64,000 bases of DNA, taken from NCBI GenBank assembly GCA_900318495.1, contig ONLA01000009.1:1-64000 (forward strand). Reading direction: 5' to 3'. The number at the start of each line of letters is the position of its first letter. Positions within the stretch are counted from its first letter, which is position 1. This document shows positions 51,657 through 60,669 of the stretch, piece after piece. The translations under genes and the position numbers were made by a program. The notes under the pieces were generated by a model that saw nothing but the letters and a program-made list of their open reading frames with translations, did no database searches and was not told the origin of the DNA. The stretch comes from an uncultured Eubacteriales bacterium (GTDB lineage: Bacteria > Bacillota > Clostridia > Oscillospirales > Acutalibacteraceae).

Positions 51657-54509
51657 TTGCTTTTAAAAAAAATTCTGACAGGAGTATTGACATTAGCTAT
51701 GTTTACAGGTTTAGTTTCAACAGATTTGCAGGCTGTCGGCGCGTCTGACTACAAGGCATATGCCGCCGAGCTCGACAGTAAAGCTTATGACGGAGATGAT
51801 CTGGGAGCAAATTATTCAAAGGATTCCACAACATTTAAGGTGTGGTCTCCCAAGGCGAACGATGTAACCCTGGATATTTACGACGACGGTTCAGACAGCA
51901 ACTCCATTAAAACCAAAAAAATGACGCTTGACAAAGCCACGGGTGTTTGGGAGGCAACAATCCCGGGCAATCTTGCCGGGAAGTATTATACTTATACCGT
52001 GACCCACGGAAAAAGTGTAAAGCAAACAGGCGATATTTACGCCCGTGCCTGCGGCGTTAACGGAAAGCGCAGTATGGTAGTTGATTTAAGCAGGACAAAT
52101 CCCGAAAACTGGGAAGCCGACAACCATATTTTTGTTGCTCAGCAAACTAACGCCAGCGTTTGGGAAATTTCGGTTGCGGACTTTTCCTCTTCGCAGTCGA
52201 GCGGCGTTTCTCAGAAAAACCGCGGCAAATTCACCGCGTTCGCGGAAAAGAATACAACGGTTGACGGTATTCAGGGCGGCACGCCCACCTGCGTTGACTA
52301 CCTGAAGAAGCTCGGCGTTAAGTATGTTCAGATTATGCCGATGTATGATTTTGGTTCGGTTGACGAGAGCAAGGACATAATGAAGCAGTACAACTGGGGT
52401 TATGATCCGGTTAACTACAACGTTCCCGAGGGCAGCTACTCCACAAATCCAAAGGACGGCAGCGTAAGAATTAATGAGTGCAAGCAGATGATTCAGGCTT
52501 TGCACAATGCCGGAATCGGTGTAATTATGGACGTTGTTTATAACCACACCTACTCAACCGACTCATGGTTCCAGTACACGGTTCCGAATTATTACTACAG
52601 AATGAACAGTGACGGAACATTTTCAAACGGTTCCGGCTGCGGCAACGATACCGCTTCGGAGCATTTGATGTTCAGAAAATATATGATTGATTCCGTAACC
52701 TACTGGGCTAAGGAGTATCACATCGACGGCTTCCGTTTTGACCTTATGGGACTTCACGACGTTACCACGATGAACGCAATCCGTTCCGCGCTTGATTACC
52801 TTTATCCCGACGGAAGCGGAAAGCGTATTTTGATGTACGGCGAAGCGTGGAACCTTGAAACAAACTGTGACGAAGGAACAGAGCTTGCCAATCAGAACAA
52901 CCTCAGTCTGCTCGATAACCGCATAGGCGCGTTTAACGACACAATCCGCGACGCGGTAAAGGGCAGTGTTTTCGGCAATGAGCCCGGATTTGTTCAGACC
53001 GGAAAAAGCCGTTCCGGCATCAAAAACGGCTTTTTGGGAATGAGCGTAGGCAACTGGGCAAGCACTCCCACACAGTGTGTAAACTACGCTTCGTGCCACG
53101 ACAACGAGGGCTTGTATGACAAGCTTGTCGATTCGGTGCTCGGAAACAAGGAATACCGCAAACGCAGCGATAAGCTTGTGAATATGAACAAGTTGTCCGC
53201 CGCGATAATCTTTACCTCGCAGGGTATTCCGTTTATACTCGGCGGCGAGGAATTCGCGCGAAGCAAGGACGGCGATGAAAACTCCTACGCTTCAAGCCGC
53301 GAAGAAAACCAAATTGACTGGAAGAATCTTGACGAATACAGCGACCTTGTTCAGTATTACCGCGGACTCCTGAAAATCCGCGAAGCCTTCGCGGCGTTCA
53401 GCGATTCGACAGCCATGACGGCAAACAATATTGTTTCGTTTAACAATCTTCCGTCAGGTGTCTGTGCTTACACCGTTCCCAACACCGAAAAGGACAAGTG
53501 GGACAAGGTGAGCGTTATCTTTAACGGCTCGGACAGCGAACAGAACATCAGCCTTGACGGCGAATGGATTAAGATTGCCGATGAAAATACCGCGGGACTC
53601 AGAAATCTCGGCACCTGTTCGGGAAGCGTAAAGGTTGCCGCTCATTCCGCGGCGATTCTTGTTGATAAAGCAAGCTATGAATCCGCAGGAATCGAGGACT
53701 ACGAGGGAGCTGTGGTAATCAATTACTACAACGACAAAAATAAAGAGAAAATCAAAACACAGGTTGTAACCGACGACATCGGCGCGAGCTACGATGTTTC
53801 GCAAATAGCGCAAAGCCTTGACTATGATTTGAAATCATCAAACGGAGCTTTAACAGGCGAATATACACCCGAGGTGAAGTTCGTTGATGTTTATGTTGAG
53901 GAGTACAGCGGAAAAACTTCTACGGTTACAATTAAGTTTGTAGACGAAAGCGGCAAAAAAGAGCTTGCCGACAGCTATGTTATAAAGAACAGGGAAGGCA
54001 AAAAGTATTTTACCCCCGAGCTTCCTTCCGTGGAAGGCTACAGCCTTGACCTCGGCAAGCTTCCTTCGGACGGCGCCGGAATGGTTCCCAATCATGACGT
54101 AACCGTAAATTATTACTATAAAAAGACGGATAAAAACGATGCTGACAAGTGCCGCGTCAACCTGATATATATGGCTGATACGGGTAAAATTCTTGAAAAG
54201 AAAACCCTTACCGGAAAACAGGGGGAGAAATATACGGCGGCTCAAAACGAGTATGAGGATATGAATCTGATTGAAGTACCTAACAATACTGCAGGTACAT
54301 TCAAAAAGGGCGAACAAAACGTTCTGTTCCGCTATTCAACCCAGCCCGATCCGTTTGCCGATATGCTTGTTTATGTTTACATCGGCGCCGGAGCAATTCT
54401 TGCTCTTTGCGTTGTGTCCGCTGTTTCTTCACGGGTAAGACGCAAAAAGAAGCTCAGAGCTTCAATGGATGTTTCGGGCGAAAATTTGTCACAATCGGAT
54501 TATAAGTAA
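51657..54509 (+). CDS. Type I pullulanase, membrane-anchored, with C-terminal MucBP-like repeats
   Basis: 950 residues from TTG 51657, with AGGAGG seven bases upstream. Signal peptide at about 1-30 (KKILTGVLTLAMFTG). A CBM48-like N-domain (TFKVWSPKANDVTLDIY) lies at about 55-150. The GH13_14 catalytic domain holds YNWGYDPVNYNVPEGSYS, the pullulanase hallmark, near 245. Nucleophile Asp is in DGFRFDLMG (about 362), acid Glu in MYGEAW (about 396), third Asp in SCHDN (about 482). From about 690 there are three repeats of the MucBP type (AVVINYYND, TVTIKFVDE, RVNLIYMAD). A membrane helix at about 903-924 precedes RVRRKKK. It would cut alpha-1,6 links of starch at the cell surface. Confidence 0.92.
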   Translation: MLLKKILTGVLTLAMFTGLVSTDLQAVGASDYKAYAAELDSKAYDGDDLGANYSKDSTTFKVWSPKANDVTLDIYDDGSDSNSIKTKKMTLDKATGVWEATIPGNLAGKYYTYTVTHGKSVKQTGDIYARACGVNGKRSMVVDLSRTNPENWEADNHIFVAQQTNASVWEISVADFSSSQSSGVSQKNRGKFTAFAEKNTTVDGIQGGTPTCVDYLKKLGVKYVQIMPMYDFGSVDESKDIMKQYNWGYDPVNYNVPEGSYSTNPKDGSVRINECKQMIQALHNAGIGVIMDVVYNHTYSTDSWFQYTVPNYYYRMNSDGTFSNGSGCGNDTASEHLMFRKYMIDSVTYWAKEYHIDGFRFDLMGLHDVTTMNAIRSALDYLYPDGSGKRILMYGEAWNLETNCDEGTELANQNNLSLLDNRIGAFNDTIRDAVKGSVFGNEPGFVQTGKSRSGIKNGFLGMSVGNWASTPTQCVNYASCHDNEGLYDKLVDSVLGNKEYRKRSDKLVNMNKLSAAIIFTSQGIPFILGGEEFARSKDGDENSYASSREENQIDWKNLDEYSDLVQYYRGLLKIREAFAAFSDSTAMTANNIVSFNNLPSGVCAYTVPNTEKDKWDKVSVIFNGSDSEQNISLDGEWIKIADENTAGLRNLGTCSGSVKVAAHSAAILVDKASYESAGIEDYEGAVVINYYNDKNKEKIKTQVVTDDIGASYDVSQIAQSLDYDLKSSNGALTGEYTPEVKFVDVYVEEYSGKTSTVTIKFVDESGKKELADSYVIKNREGKKYFTPELPSVEGYSLDLGKLPSDGAGMVPNHDVTVNYYYKKTDKNDADKCRVNLIYMADTGKILEKKTLTGKQGEKYTAAQNEYEDMNLIEVPNNTAGTFKKGEQNVLFRYSTQPDPFADMLVYVYIGAGAILALCVVSAVSSRVRRKKKLRASMDVSGENLSQSDYK

Positions 54510-54587
54510 AACATACGCTTTTTCCCTGACTAACGTTTTAACCTGCGGAAAAAAGCTTAATTGCTTTATTGATTATAATGTAAAATA

Positions 54588-54602
54588 CCGCTGAAACAGC
54601 GG
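54588..54602 (+). other. Small hairpin in the leader of the dockerin pullulanase gene
   Basis: CCGCTG-AAA-CAGCGG, six perfect base pairs, ending 9 bases before the AAGGAGG ribosome site. I could not find a confident -35 box in 54510-54587; a TATAAT at about 54573 may be the -10. Confidence 0.4.
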
Positions 54603-54623
54603 AAAGATATAAGGAGGATCTTT

Positions 54624-57600
54624 ATGAGAAGCACAAAGAAAATAATTGCTTCTGCACTTGCCGTATGTATGCTTGCTTCCGCAAGCGTTGTATCAGGCTT
54701 TGCGGCAACAGCACCGGACGGTTCTTCGGCTGCTGTTAACAACTATGCTCAGGCTGCTCGCGAGCTTGGTACCAATTACGGCTATGACGGCGATGATTTG
54801 GGAGCTGTTTACACACCGCAAAAAACAGTGTTCAAAATCTGGTCGCCTACAGCTACAGAGGTAATTCTTAACCGTTACGCCACCGGCTCCGATTCGGAAC
54901 TCGGCGCGGCTGACCTCGGCAAAATCACCATGACAAAGCTTATGGACGGCAGCAGGTGGACAGGCGTTTGGACAGCAACCGTTAACGGCGACATCGTAAA
55001 CACCTATTACACCTATACCGTAACGGCGAAAGCGCCTTACGGCGACGAAGTTCAGACAGCCGAAACACAGGATATTTATTCGGTTGCCACGGGTGTAAAC
55101 GGCAAACGCTCAATGGTTTGCGACTTGTCCAAAACCAACCCGGACGGCTGGGACAGCGACAAGCACGTTCTTCTTGACAAGCAGACCGATTCTCAGGTTT
55201 GGGAAATCCACGTTAAGGACTTTTCCTACGACAAAAATTCCGGCGTGAGCGATTCAAACCGCGGAAAGTACCTTGCGTTTACCGAAACAGGCACAACTCT
55301 TAACAATGAAGGAAACGTTTCAACCTGCGTTGATTACTTAAAGCAGCTTGGTGTTACAACAGTTCAAATCAACCCGTTCTATGACTTCCAGTCAATTAAC
55401 GAGGCAGGCTCCGACGAGCAGTTCAACTGGGGTTATGATCCCCAAAACTACAACGTTCCCGAAGGCTCTTATTCATCAAACCCCTACGACGGAAACGTTA
55501 GAATTAATGAATGTAAGCAAATGATTAAGGCGCTCCACGACGCCGGTATTTCGGTAGTAATGGACGTTGTTTACAACCACACCTATTCGTGCGGCAAGGA
55601 CGATTCTTGCTTCCAGGCGTCGGTTCCTTATTACTATCACCGCGTTAAGGCCGACGGAACCTTCTCTAACGGTTCAGGCTGCGGCAACGAAGTTTCATCA
55701 GACTTTTTGATGACCAGAAAGTACATCATTGATTCTTGTATGTACTGGATTAACGAGTATCATGTTGACGGCTTCCGCTTTGACCTTATGGGACTTATCG
55801 ACACCGAAACCATGAACCTCATCCGCGACGAGATGGACAAGGTTGATCCGCGTCTTACCATTTGGGGCGAAGGCTGGACAGGCGGCACTTCTACTTATGA
55901 GAGAACCACCTGCACAGGCGCTACATATTATCAGGCTATTCAGCGCAATGCCGCAAAGCTTAACGAAAGAGTAGCGTTCTTCAACGATAAAATCCGCGAC
56001 GGTATCAAGGGCAGCGTATTTGACATTAAGGAAAAAGGCTTTATTGCAGGCAACGCCGAAAACGCCAAGAACGTAGGCAGCGGCTTCCTCGCAAACACAA
56101 CTATCAACAACGGCTGGAAGGCTTTATCTCCTGCTCAGGTAGTGAGCTACGCGGCTTGCCATGACAACGCTACACTTTACGATCAGCTTACAGCCTCGGC
56201 AACAGGCGACGAGTACGGAAAGCGCAACGAATACGGTGTAAGACTCAGCAAGATGGCTTCCGCAGTGCTGAATACCTCTCAGGGCGCTACCTTCTATCTT
56301 GCCGGCGACGAAATGGCGCGTACAAAGTTCGGCGACACCAACTCCTATAAATCATCTCCCGAAATCAATAAGATTAACTGGAAAAATCTTGTAGGCTACG
56401 GCGATCTTGTTTCCTACTATCAGGGTATGATTAAGATTAAAAAGAACTTTACTCCGTTCAATACAGATACAAACAATTACGCAAGCGCGTTCAATTTCTT
56501 CGGCAAGAACCTTTCCGGTATGGCTAACTCCTTCTCTTATGTTGTAACAAACGATGTAGAAGGCGAATGGAACAAGGTTGCTGTTATCCACAACGGCGGT
56601 TCTAACCAGATTAATTCCACACTCGGCGACACTTCGGTTTCCGAATGGGTTGTTATTGCCGACGCGAACGTTGCAGGTCTTGATGCAATCAGAACAGTAA
56701 AGGGTTCAAAATTCACAGTTCCTGCCAACAGCTCAATTGTAGCGGTTGACAAGGAAAGCTTTGATAAGGTTGCGCTTGAAGACGGCAGAGGTACAGTTAC
56801 CGTTAACTTTACAAACGAAAAAGGCGCAAAGCTTGCCGAATCCGTAACACTCAAGGGCAACATCGGCGCAGGCTATCAAACTACTCCTTCCGAGGCTGTT
56901 CCGAATATCTACGTTGTAGAGAGTATAAAGGGCAGCGAAACAGGCGTATTTTCAAATACTCCTCAGGAAGTAACCTATGTATACGGCAACTACGTTCCCG
57001 AAAGCATTACAAAGTACGGCGATGTTAACGGCGACGGCAAGGTTAATATTTCCGACGCCACCGCGCTCCAGAAGATTCTGGCAGGCAGCTTAAAGCAGGA
57101 TAAAACCAACTTTGACTTTAACTACGACGGCAGCGTTAACATCAGCGATGTTACTATGCTTATGAAGTATATCTCAGGCTACAGCGTAGCTCGGGGTAAT
57201 GTTCAGGTTAACTATTACTACTTTGACAGTAACGGAGACAGAAAGAATCTTACAGATACCGTTGAGCTCAGCGGCAGAGTAGGCGACGACTTCACTACAA
57301 ACGAGTATAAGGTAATGGGATACGATCTTGACGAAACCAAGCTTCCCGAAATTACCGAGGGTAAGTTCCGTTACGGCGCAAAGCTTGTTGTTAATTACTA
57401 TTACGTTGCAGGCAGTCTTGACGTTAAGCTTCACTTAAAGCACACAAGCGCTGAATGGACTCCGTGGCTCTGGATTTGGGGCGCTGACCTTGAAGGTAAG
57501 GATAAGGGCAACTATTCAGGCGGCACATGGCCGGGAAAGACAGCAACTCTGAATTCCGACACAGGCTGGTATGATTATGACTTTACCTACAGCGGCGCGG

Positions 57601-57785
57601 GTTCATATAACGTAATTGTTTCCAACAATAAGGCTACTCAGACAAAGGACTATAAGGGCTTTGTTGAAAATGAGATGTGGATTACCATTGACGATTCCAA
57701 GCTCGATACAGGCGATTACCTCACCTTCTACACCGATAATCCCGAGGTTAATCCCAACGCTCCTATAGCTAAAACACTCTATTAA
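54624..57785 (+). CDS. Secreted type I pullulanase with internal dockerin, MucBP repeats and C-terminal starch-binding module
   Basis: 1053 residues, signal peptide at about 1-28 (KKIIASALAVCMLASASV). A CBM48-like domain lies at about 55-150. GH13_14 has FNWGYDPQNYNVPEGSYS near 270, nucleophile Asp in DGFRFDLMG (about 387), acid Glu in IWGEGW (about 416), SYAACHDN near 510. MucBP-like repeats lie at about 722-790 and 857-928. Between them (about 797-853) is a type I dockerin with two calcium loops: DVNGDGKVNISDATALQKI and DFNYDGSVNISDVTMLMKY. The end (about 931-1053: WTPWLWIWGADL, TWPGKTATLN, YNVIVSNNKATQ) looks like CBM26. It is suited to a starch-degrading scaffold complex. Confidence 0.92.
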   Translation: MRSTKKIIASALAVCMLASASVVSGFAATAPDGSSAAVNNYAQAARELGTNYGYDGDDLGAVYTPQKTVFKIWSPTATEVILNRYATGSDSELGAADLGKITMTKLMDGSRWTGVWTATVNGDIVNTYYTYTVTAKAPYGDEVQTAETQDIYSVATGVNGKRSMVCDLSKTNPDGWDSDKHVLLDKQTDSQVWEIHVKDFSYDKNSGVSDSNRGKYLAFTETGTTLNNEGNVSTCVDYLKQLGVTTVQINPFYDFQSINEAGSDEQFNWGYDPQNYNVPEGSYSSNPYDGNVRINECKQMIKALHDAGISVVMDVVYNHTYSCGKDDSCFQASVPYYYHRVKADGTFSNGSGCGNEVSSDFLMTRKYIIDSCMYWINEYHVDGFRFDLMGLIDTETMNLIRDEMDKVDPRLTIWGEGWTGGTSTYERTTCTGATYYQAIQRNAAKLNERVAFFNDKIRDGIKGSVFDIKEKGFIAGNAENAKNVGSGFLANTTINNGWKALSPAQVVSYAACHDNATLYDQLTASATGDEYGKRNEYGVRLSKMASAVLNTSQGATFYLAGDEMARTKFGDTNSYKSSPEINKINWKNLVGYGDLVSYYQGMIKIKKNFTPFNTDTNNYASAFNFFGKNLSGMANSFSYVVTNDVEGEWNKVAVIHNGGSNQINSTLGDTSVSEWVVIADANVAGLDAIRTVKGSKFTVPANSSIVAVDKESFDKVALEDGRGTVTVNFTNEKGAKLAESVTLKGNIGAGYQTTPSEAVPNIYVVESIKGSETGVFSNTPQEVTYVYGNYVPESITKYGDVNGDGKVNISDATALQKILAGSLKQDKTNFDFNYDGSVNISDVTMLMKYISGYSVARGNVQVNYYYFDSNGDRKNLTDTVELSGRVGDDFTTNEYKVMGYDLDETKLPEITEGKFRYGAKLVVNYYYVAGSLDVKLHLKHTSAEWTPWLWIWGADLEGKDKGNYSGGTWPGKTATLNSDTGWYDYDFTYSGAGSYNVIVSNNKATQTKDYKGFVENEMWITIDDSKLDTGDYLTFYTDNPEVNPNAPIAKTLY

Positions 57786-57792
57786 TTATTAA

Positions 57793-57821
57793 GGGGAGGG
57801 CACAAGCCCTCCCCAAAATTT
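57793..57821. terminator. Terminator between convergent pullulanase and symporter genes
   Basis: GGGGAGGGC at 57793-57801 pairs perfectly with GCCCTCCCC at 57806-57814, 4-nt loop, followed rightward by AAAATTTTAC. The T-tract is weak on both strands. Confidence 0.65.
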
Positions 57822-57827
57822 TACGGT

Positions 57828-59348
57828 TTAATTAAATTCTTGTTCTTGCGTCATAATGTCCTTTTTGAATTCCTCGTTCATCTCGGGATATGCCGATAGC
57901 ATCGGTTCAATTTTTGCGCCTTTTTTGCGGTCAAAGTAGTTTTTGGTAATTTTAGCGACCAAACCGTTAAGCGCCACAAGGCATATCAGGTTAGGCACAG
58001 CCATCAGTCCGTTGAAGGTGTCGTCAATTGCCCAAATCAAATCACTTTGAATCAGTGTTGAAACCGCGATAAGGATAACATAAATTACCTTAAAAATAAT
58101 AACCGAATATTTGCGCTTGTCCTCGGAAATACGGCTGAAGCAGAATTCAATCGCTTTTTCGCCGTAGTAAGACCACGCTATGATTGTTGTAAACGCGAAC
58201 AGCGGAAGAATTATTGAATAAACTGCCGTGCCGAAGCCGCCGAAGTTTGTGGAGAACATCGACATCGACATCTTAGTGTCGTCCATTGAAGCGCTGAGCT
58301 TGTTTAAATCGAAGGTAGTAAGGAAGGTGAGCGAGGTAAGCGTGCAAATGATAAAGGTGTCAAAGAATACCTCAAAAACGCCCCACAAGCCCTGCTTAAC
58401 GGGCTCTCTTGTTTCGGAAGCGGAGTGCGCGATAACCGAAGAACCGAGTCCGGCTTCGTTTGAAAATACGCCGCGCGCCATACCCTTTGTGATTACCTGC
58501 GCAAAGGTGTAGCCCAAAATTCCGCCGCCTGCCGCCTGAAAGTTAAAAGCTTTGCTGAAAATAAGTCCGAATGCCTGGGGAATAGCGGTGAAGTGCGTAC
58601 CTATTGCGATAACCGAAAGGATAATGAACAACAAAGACATAAACGGTACAAGCATAGAGGTTACCTTGCCGATTCTTTGGATTCCGCCGATGATAATAAC
58701 GGCGGTAATCGCGGCGATAACAATTCCTATTATCAGCTTTGTGATGCCTTCGTTTTCCGCGCCGGTGATGTTTGTAAAGGCATTTGTAAGAGTACCGGAA
58801 ATTTTGTTGGTTTGTACGCCGCTCATACCGATGGCCGCAAATACACAGAATATCGCGGCACAGTACGCCAGCCACTTCCACTTTAAGCCGTAAGCTATGT
58901 AGTAAAAAGAACCGCCGGAAATGTTTCCTTTTTTGTCCTTCTTACGAAAGTAAAGTCCGAGTACGTTTTCCGAGTAGTTGGTAACCATTCCGAAAAACGC
59001 TGAAATCCACATCCAGAATACCGCGCCGGGACCGCCGGTTAAAATCGCGGATACAACTCCGACGATGTTGCCTGTTCCTACAGTGCCCGAAATAGCGGTT
59101 GAAAAAGCCTCGAACTGCGACACGGATTTAATTCTGTTGTCTTTAGTTCTTCCCTTGCCGAGCGACTTAATCGCCGGGATGATTGTTGCTCTCAGCGAGT
59201 CGCCAAAGTGAAAAATCTGTAAAAAACGTGTGCGAACCGTCAGTAAAATGCCGGTGCCTAAAATAAGGATGATTACAGGCCAGCCCCATACAATGCCGTT
59301 CACAAAGTCGTTTGCTTTTTCTACCGTGGAAATAAAGCTATCCCACAT
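57828..59348 (-). CDS. AGCS-family sodium:alanine/glycine symporter
   Basis: 506 residues from ATG 59348 (MWDSFISTVEKANDFVNG), with GAGGAGG nine bases upstream; a longer frame to 59465 runs through the riboswitch and is not coding. About eleven membrane helices. Family motifs: GTGNIVGVVSAILTGGPGAVFWMW, AGLGSSVIAHSASET and QVITKGMARGVFSNEAG. It imports alanine or glycine with Na+. The glycine riboswitch upstream suggests glycine is a physiological substrate. It is transcribed leftward alone. Confidence 0.95.
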   Translation of the reverse strand: MWDSFISTVEKANDFVNGIVWGWPVIILILGTGILLTVRTRFLQIFHFGDSLRATIIPAIKSLGKGRTKDNRIKSVSQFEAFSTAISGTVGTGNIVGVVSAILTGGPGAVFWMWISAFFGMVTNYSENVLGLYFRKKDKKGNISGGSFYYIAYGLKWKWLAYCAAIFCVFAAIGMSGVQTNKISGTLTNAFTNITGAENEGITKLIIGIVIAAITAVIIIGGIQRIGKVTSMLVPFMSLLFIILSVIAIGTHFTAIPQAFGLIFSKAFNFQAAGGGILGYTFAQVITKGMARGVFSNEAGLGSSVIAHSASETREPVKQGLWGVFEVFFDTFIICTLTSLTFLTTFDLNKLSASMDDTKMSMSMFSTNFGGFGTAVYSIILPLFAFTTIIAWSYYGEKAIEFCFSRISEDKRKYSVIIFKVIYVILIAVSTLIQSDLIWAIDDTFNGLMAVPNLICLVALNGLVAKITKNYFDRKKGAKIEPMLSAYPEMNEEFKKDIMTQEQEFN

Positions 59349-59387
59349 TGTTTTTGCCTCCTCAAGTATTTTCTGATAAAGAAAAAA

Positions 59388-59555
59388 GAGCCCGCGAAAC
59401 CGCCGACTCCGAAGAAACACAGCAATATTGCTGATAAGCTCCGTCCTTTTGCCTGAGAGATTCACAGAAAACTGTTTGCACCTTCGGCATCCAAAATGGA
59501 ATTCTCCGGAGTACCGTCCGCACCCGGTTCAATTGTTCCGGGCGCATCACACGGC
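59388..59555 (-). promoter_or_regulatory. Glycine riboswitch (gcvT type) with expression platform
   Basis: Read leftward, the conserved aptamer core is GCCGAAGGTGCAA (about 59500-59488) and CTCTCAGGCAAAAGGAC (about 59460-59444), flanked by GGAG and GGAGC. Only one full aptamer is seen; a CCCGG/CCGGG stem precedes it. The expression platform ends in a GAGTC...GGCTC hairpin plus TTTTTT (about 59410-59388), 40 bases before the symporter start. Confidence 0.92.
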
Positions 59556-59569
59556 TCTGTTAAAATATT

Positions 59570-59598
59570 ATTATATCATAATTTATTGCCTGTAACAA
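59570..59598 (-). promoter_or_regulatory. Promoter of the riboswitch-symporter transcript
   Basis: On the minus strand TTGTTA (59598-59593), 17 bases, perfect TATAAT (59575-59570). Confidence 0.7.
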
Positions 59599-59650
59599 TA
59601 GCTATATTGCAGATATTATGTAAAATTTTGCTTATTACGGTATATTAATA

Positions 59651-59679
59651 TTGAAAAATCACTTTTCGCATATTATAAT
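59651..59679 (+). promoter_or_regulatory. K+ channel gene promoter
   Basis: TTGAAA at 59651-59656, 17 bases, perfect TATAAT at 59674-59679; the start codon lies 18 bases later, after AGAGGTGG. Confidence 0.7.
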
Positions 59680-59696
59680 AATTCAGAGGTGGTTTA

Positions 59697-60521
59697 ATGC
59701 GAAAACGTTTGTATGAAATTGTTGAACTTGCAAAGCTTGACGATATGTTCAGCAACTTGTACGATTTGTTTATGATAGCGGTAATTATTCTCAGTCTTGT
59801 TCCGATGGCGTTCAAGGGTGAAAATATAGTGTTTACCGTAATTGACAAAACCGTTATGTTTATTTTTATAATTGATTATTTTCTGCGTTTTTTGACCGCG
59901 GATTATAAGCTGAACAGGGGAAAGCTTTCTTTTTTGATTTATCCGATTACTCCAATGGCGTTAATAGATTTTATTTGCATACTTCCGTCGGTTTCGTTAA
60001 TCAGCAACACCTTTAAAATTCTTAAGCTGTTCAGACTTTTTGAGGTTTTCAGAGTGTTCAGAGTTTTTAAAGCGGTGCGTTATTCAAGAAGCATAAACGT
60101 GATTAAGGCTGTATTTAATAAGCAAAAGCACGCTCTTTTTACCGTGGGAGCTTTGGCAACGGCGTACATTTTGATTTCCGCTCTTATAATGTTCAACGTT
60201 GAGCCGGATTCATTCAGAAATTATCTTGACGCTATCTATTGGGCTACGGTTTCGCTTACGACAATGGGCTACGGCGATATTTCTCCCGTAACTACAACCG
60301 GAAGAATGATAACCGTAGTTTCGGCAATGTTCGGAGTAGCAATCATTGCATTGCCCTCGGCGATTGTAACAGCAGGCTTTATGGAAGTTTTAAGCGAACG
60401 TGAAAAAGCCAAAAAGGATGAAAAACATATCAGAAAAGCAAAACAAAGCAAGGAAGAACAAGGCAAAGAAGAACAAAATAAAGAAGAGCAAAGTAAAGAA
60501 GAGCAAAGTAAAACGGAGTGA
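59697..60521 (+). CDS. Voltage-gated-type potassium channel
   Basis: 274 residues with six membrane helices (S1-S6). S4 is visible at about 102-130 with arginines at roughly three-residue spacing (KILKLFRLFEVFRVFRVFK). The pore has TMGYGDISP (selectivity filter TMGYGD) at about 196-204, then the S6 helix GVAIIALPSAIVTAGF. The cytoplasmic tail (about 236-274) is lysine/glutamate-rich and ends in four near-identical KEEQ units. It probably sets K+ flux and membrane potential. The stop codon lies within the terminator stem. Confidence 0.93.
   Translation: MRKRLYEIVELAKLDDMFSNLYDLFMIAVIILSLVPMAFKGENIVFTVIDKTVMFIFIIDYFLRFLTADYKLNRGKLSFLIYPITPMALIDFICILPSVSLISNTFKILKLFRLFEVFRVFRVFKAVRYSRSINVIKAVFNKQKHALFTVGALATAYILISALIMFNVEPDSFRNYLDAIYWATVSLTTMGYGDISPVTTTGRMITVVSAMFGVAIIALPSAIVTAGFMEVLSEREKAKKDEKHIRKAKQSKEEQGKEEQNKEEQSKEEQSKTE
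60446..60510 (+). repeat. 15-bp tandem repeat encoding KEEQ units
   Basis: Four successive near-copies of AAAGAAGA(A/G)CAAAGT-type units encode KEEQG, KEEQN, KEEQS, KEEQS at the channel's C-terminus. The last two are almost identical at DNA level. Confidence 0.75.
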
Positions 60522-60536
60522 AAACCACTCCGTTTT
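60510..60536 (+). terminator. K+ channel gene terminator overlapping its stop codon
   Basis: AAAACGGAGTG at 60510-60520 pairs perfectly with 60526-60536, 5-nt loop, T-run in the 3' arm. Confidence 0.8.
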
Positions 60537-60551
60537 GTTGTACGTATGTTA

Positions 60552-60669
60552 TACTAATACCTAATAAAAAGTAGCCAATCTTTGCGGTCTATTTTCCGCA
60601 ATACTGCGTTGTCGTCCTTGCAAGGCGCCAGCCTTGCCGCGTCAGTCTACTTTCTATCAGGAATTAGTA
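60552..60669. mobile_element. MITE-like element, complete copy (118 bp)
   Basis: Terminal inverted repeats of 23 bp match at 20 positions: TACTAATACCTAATAAAAAG at 60552 against the complement of TTTCTATCAGGAATTAGTA ending 60669. The inside has a GCAAGGC/GCCTTGC stem and no reading frame. TAT/TA-like flanks could be a target duplication. The right end touches the stop codon of the next leftward gene. A 92-bp identical truncated copy is at 40681. Confidence 0.75.

Noticed and set aside
59349..59465. N-terminal extension of the AGCS symporter
   Set aside because: The extension overlaps the riboswitch platform, and the family start at 59348 has a strong GAGGAGG site.
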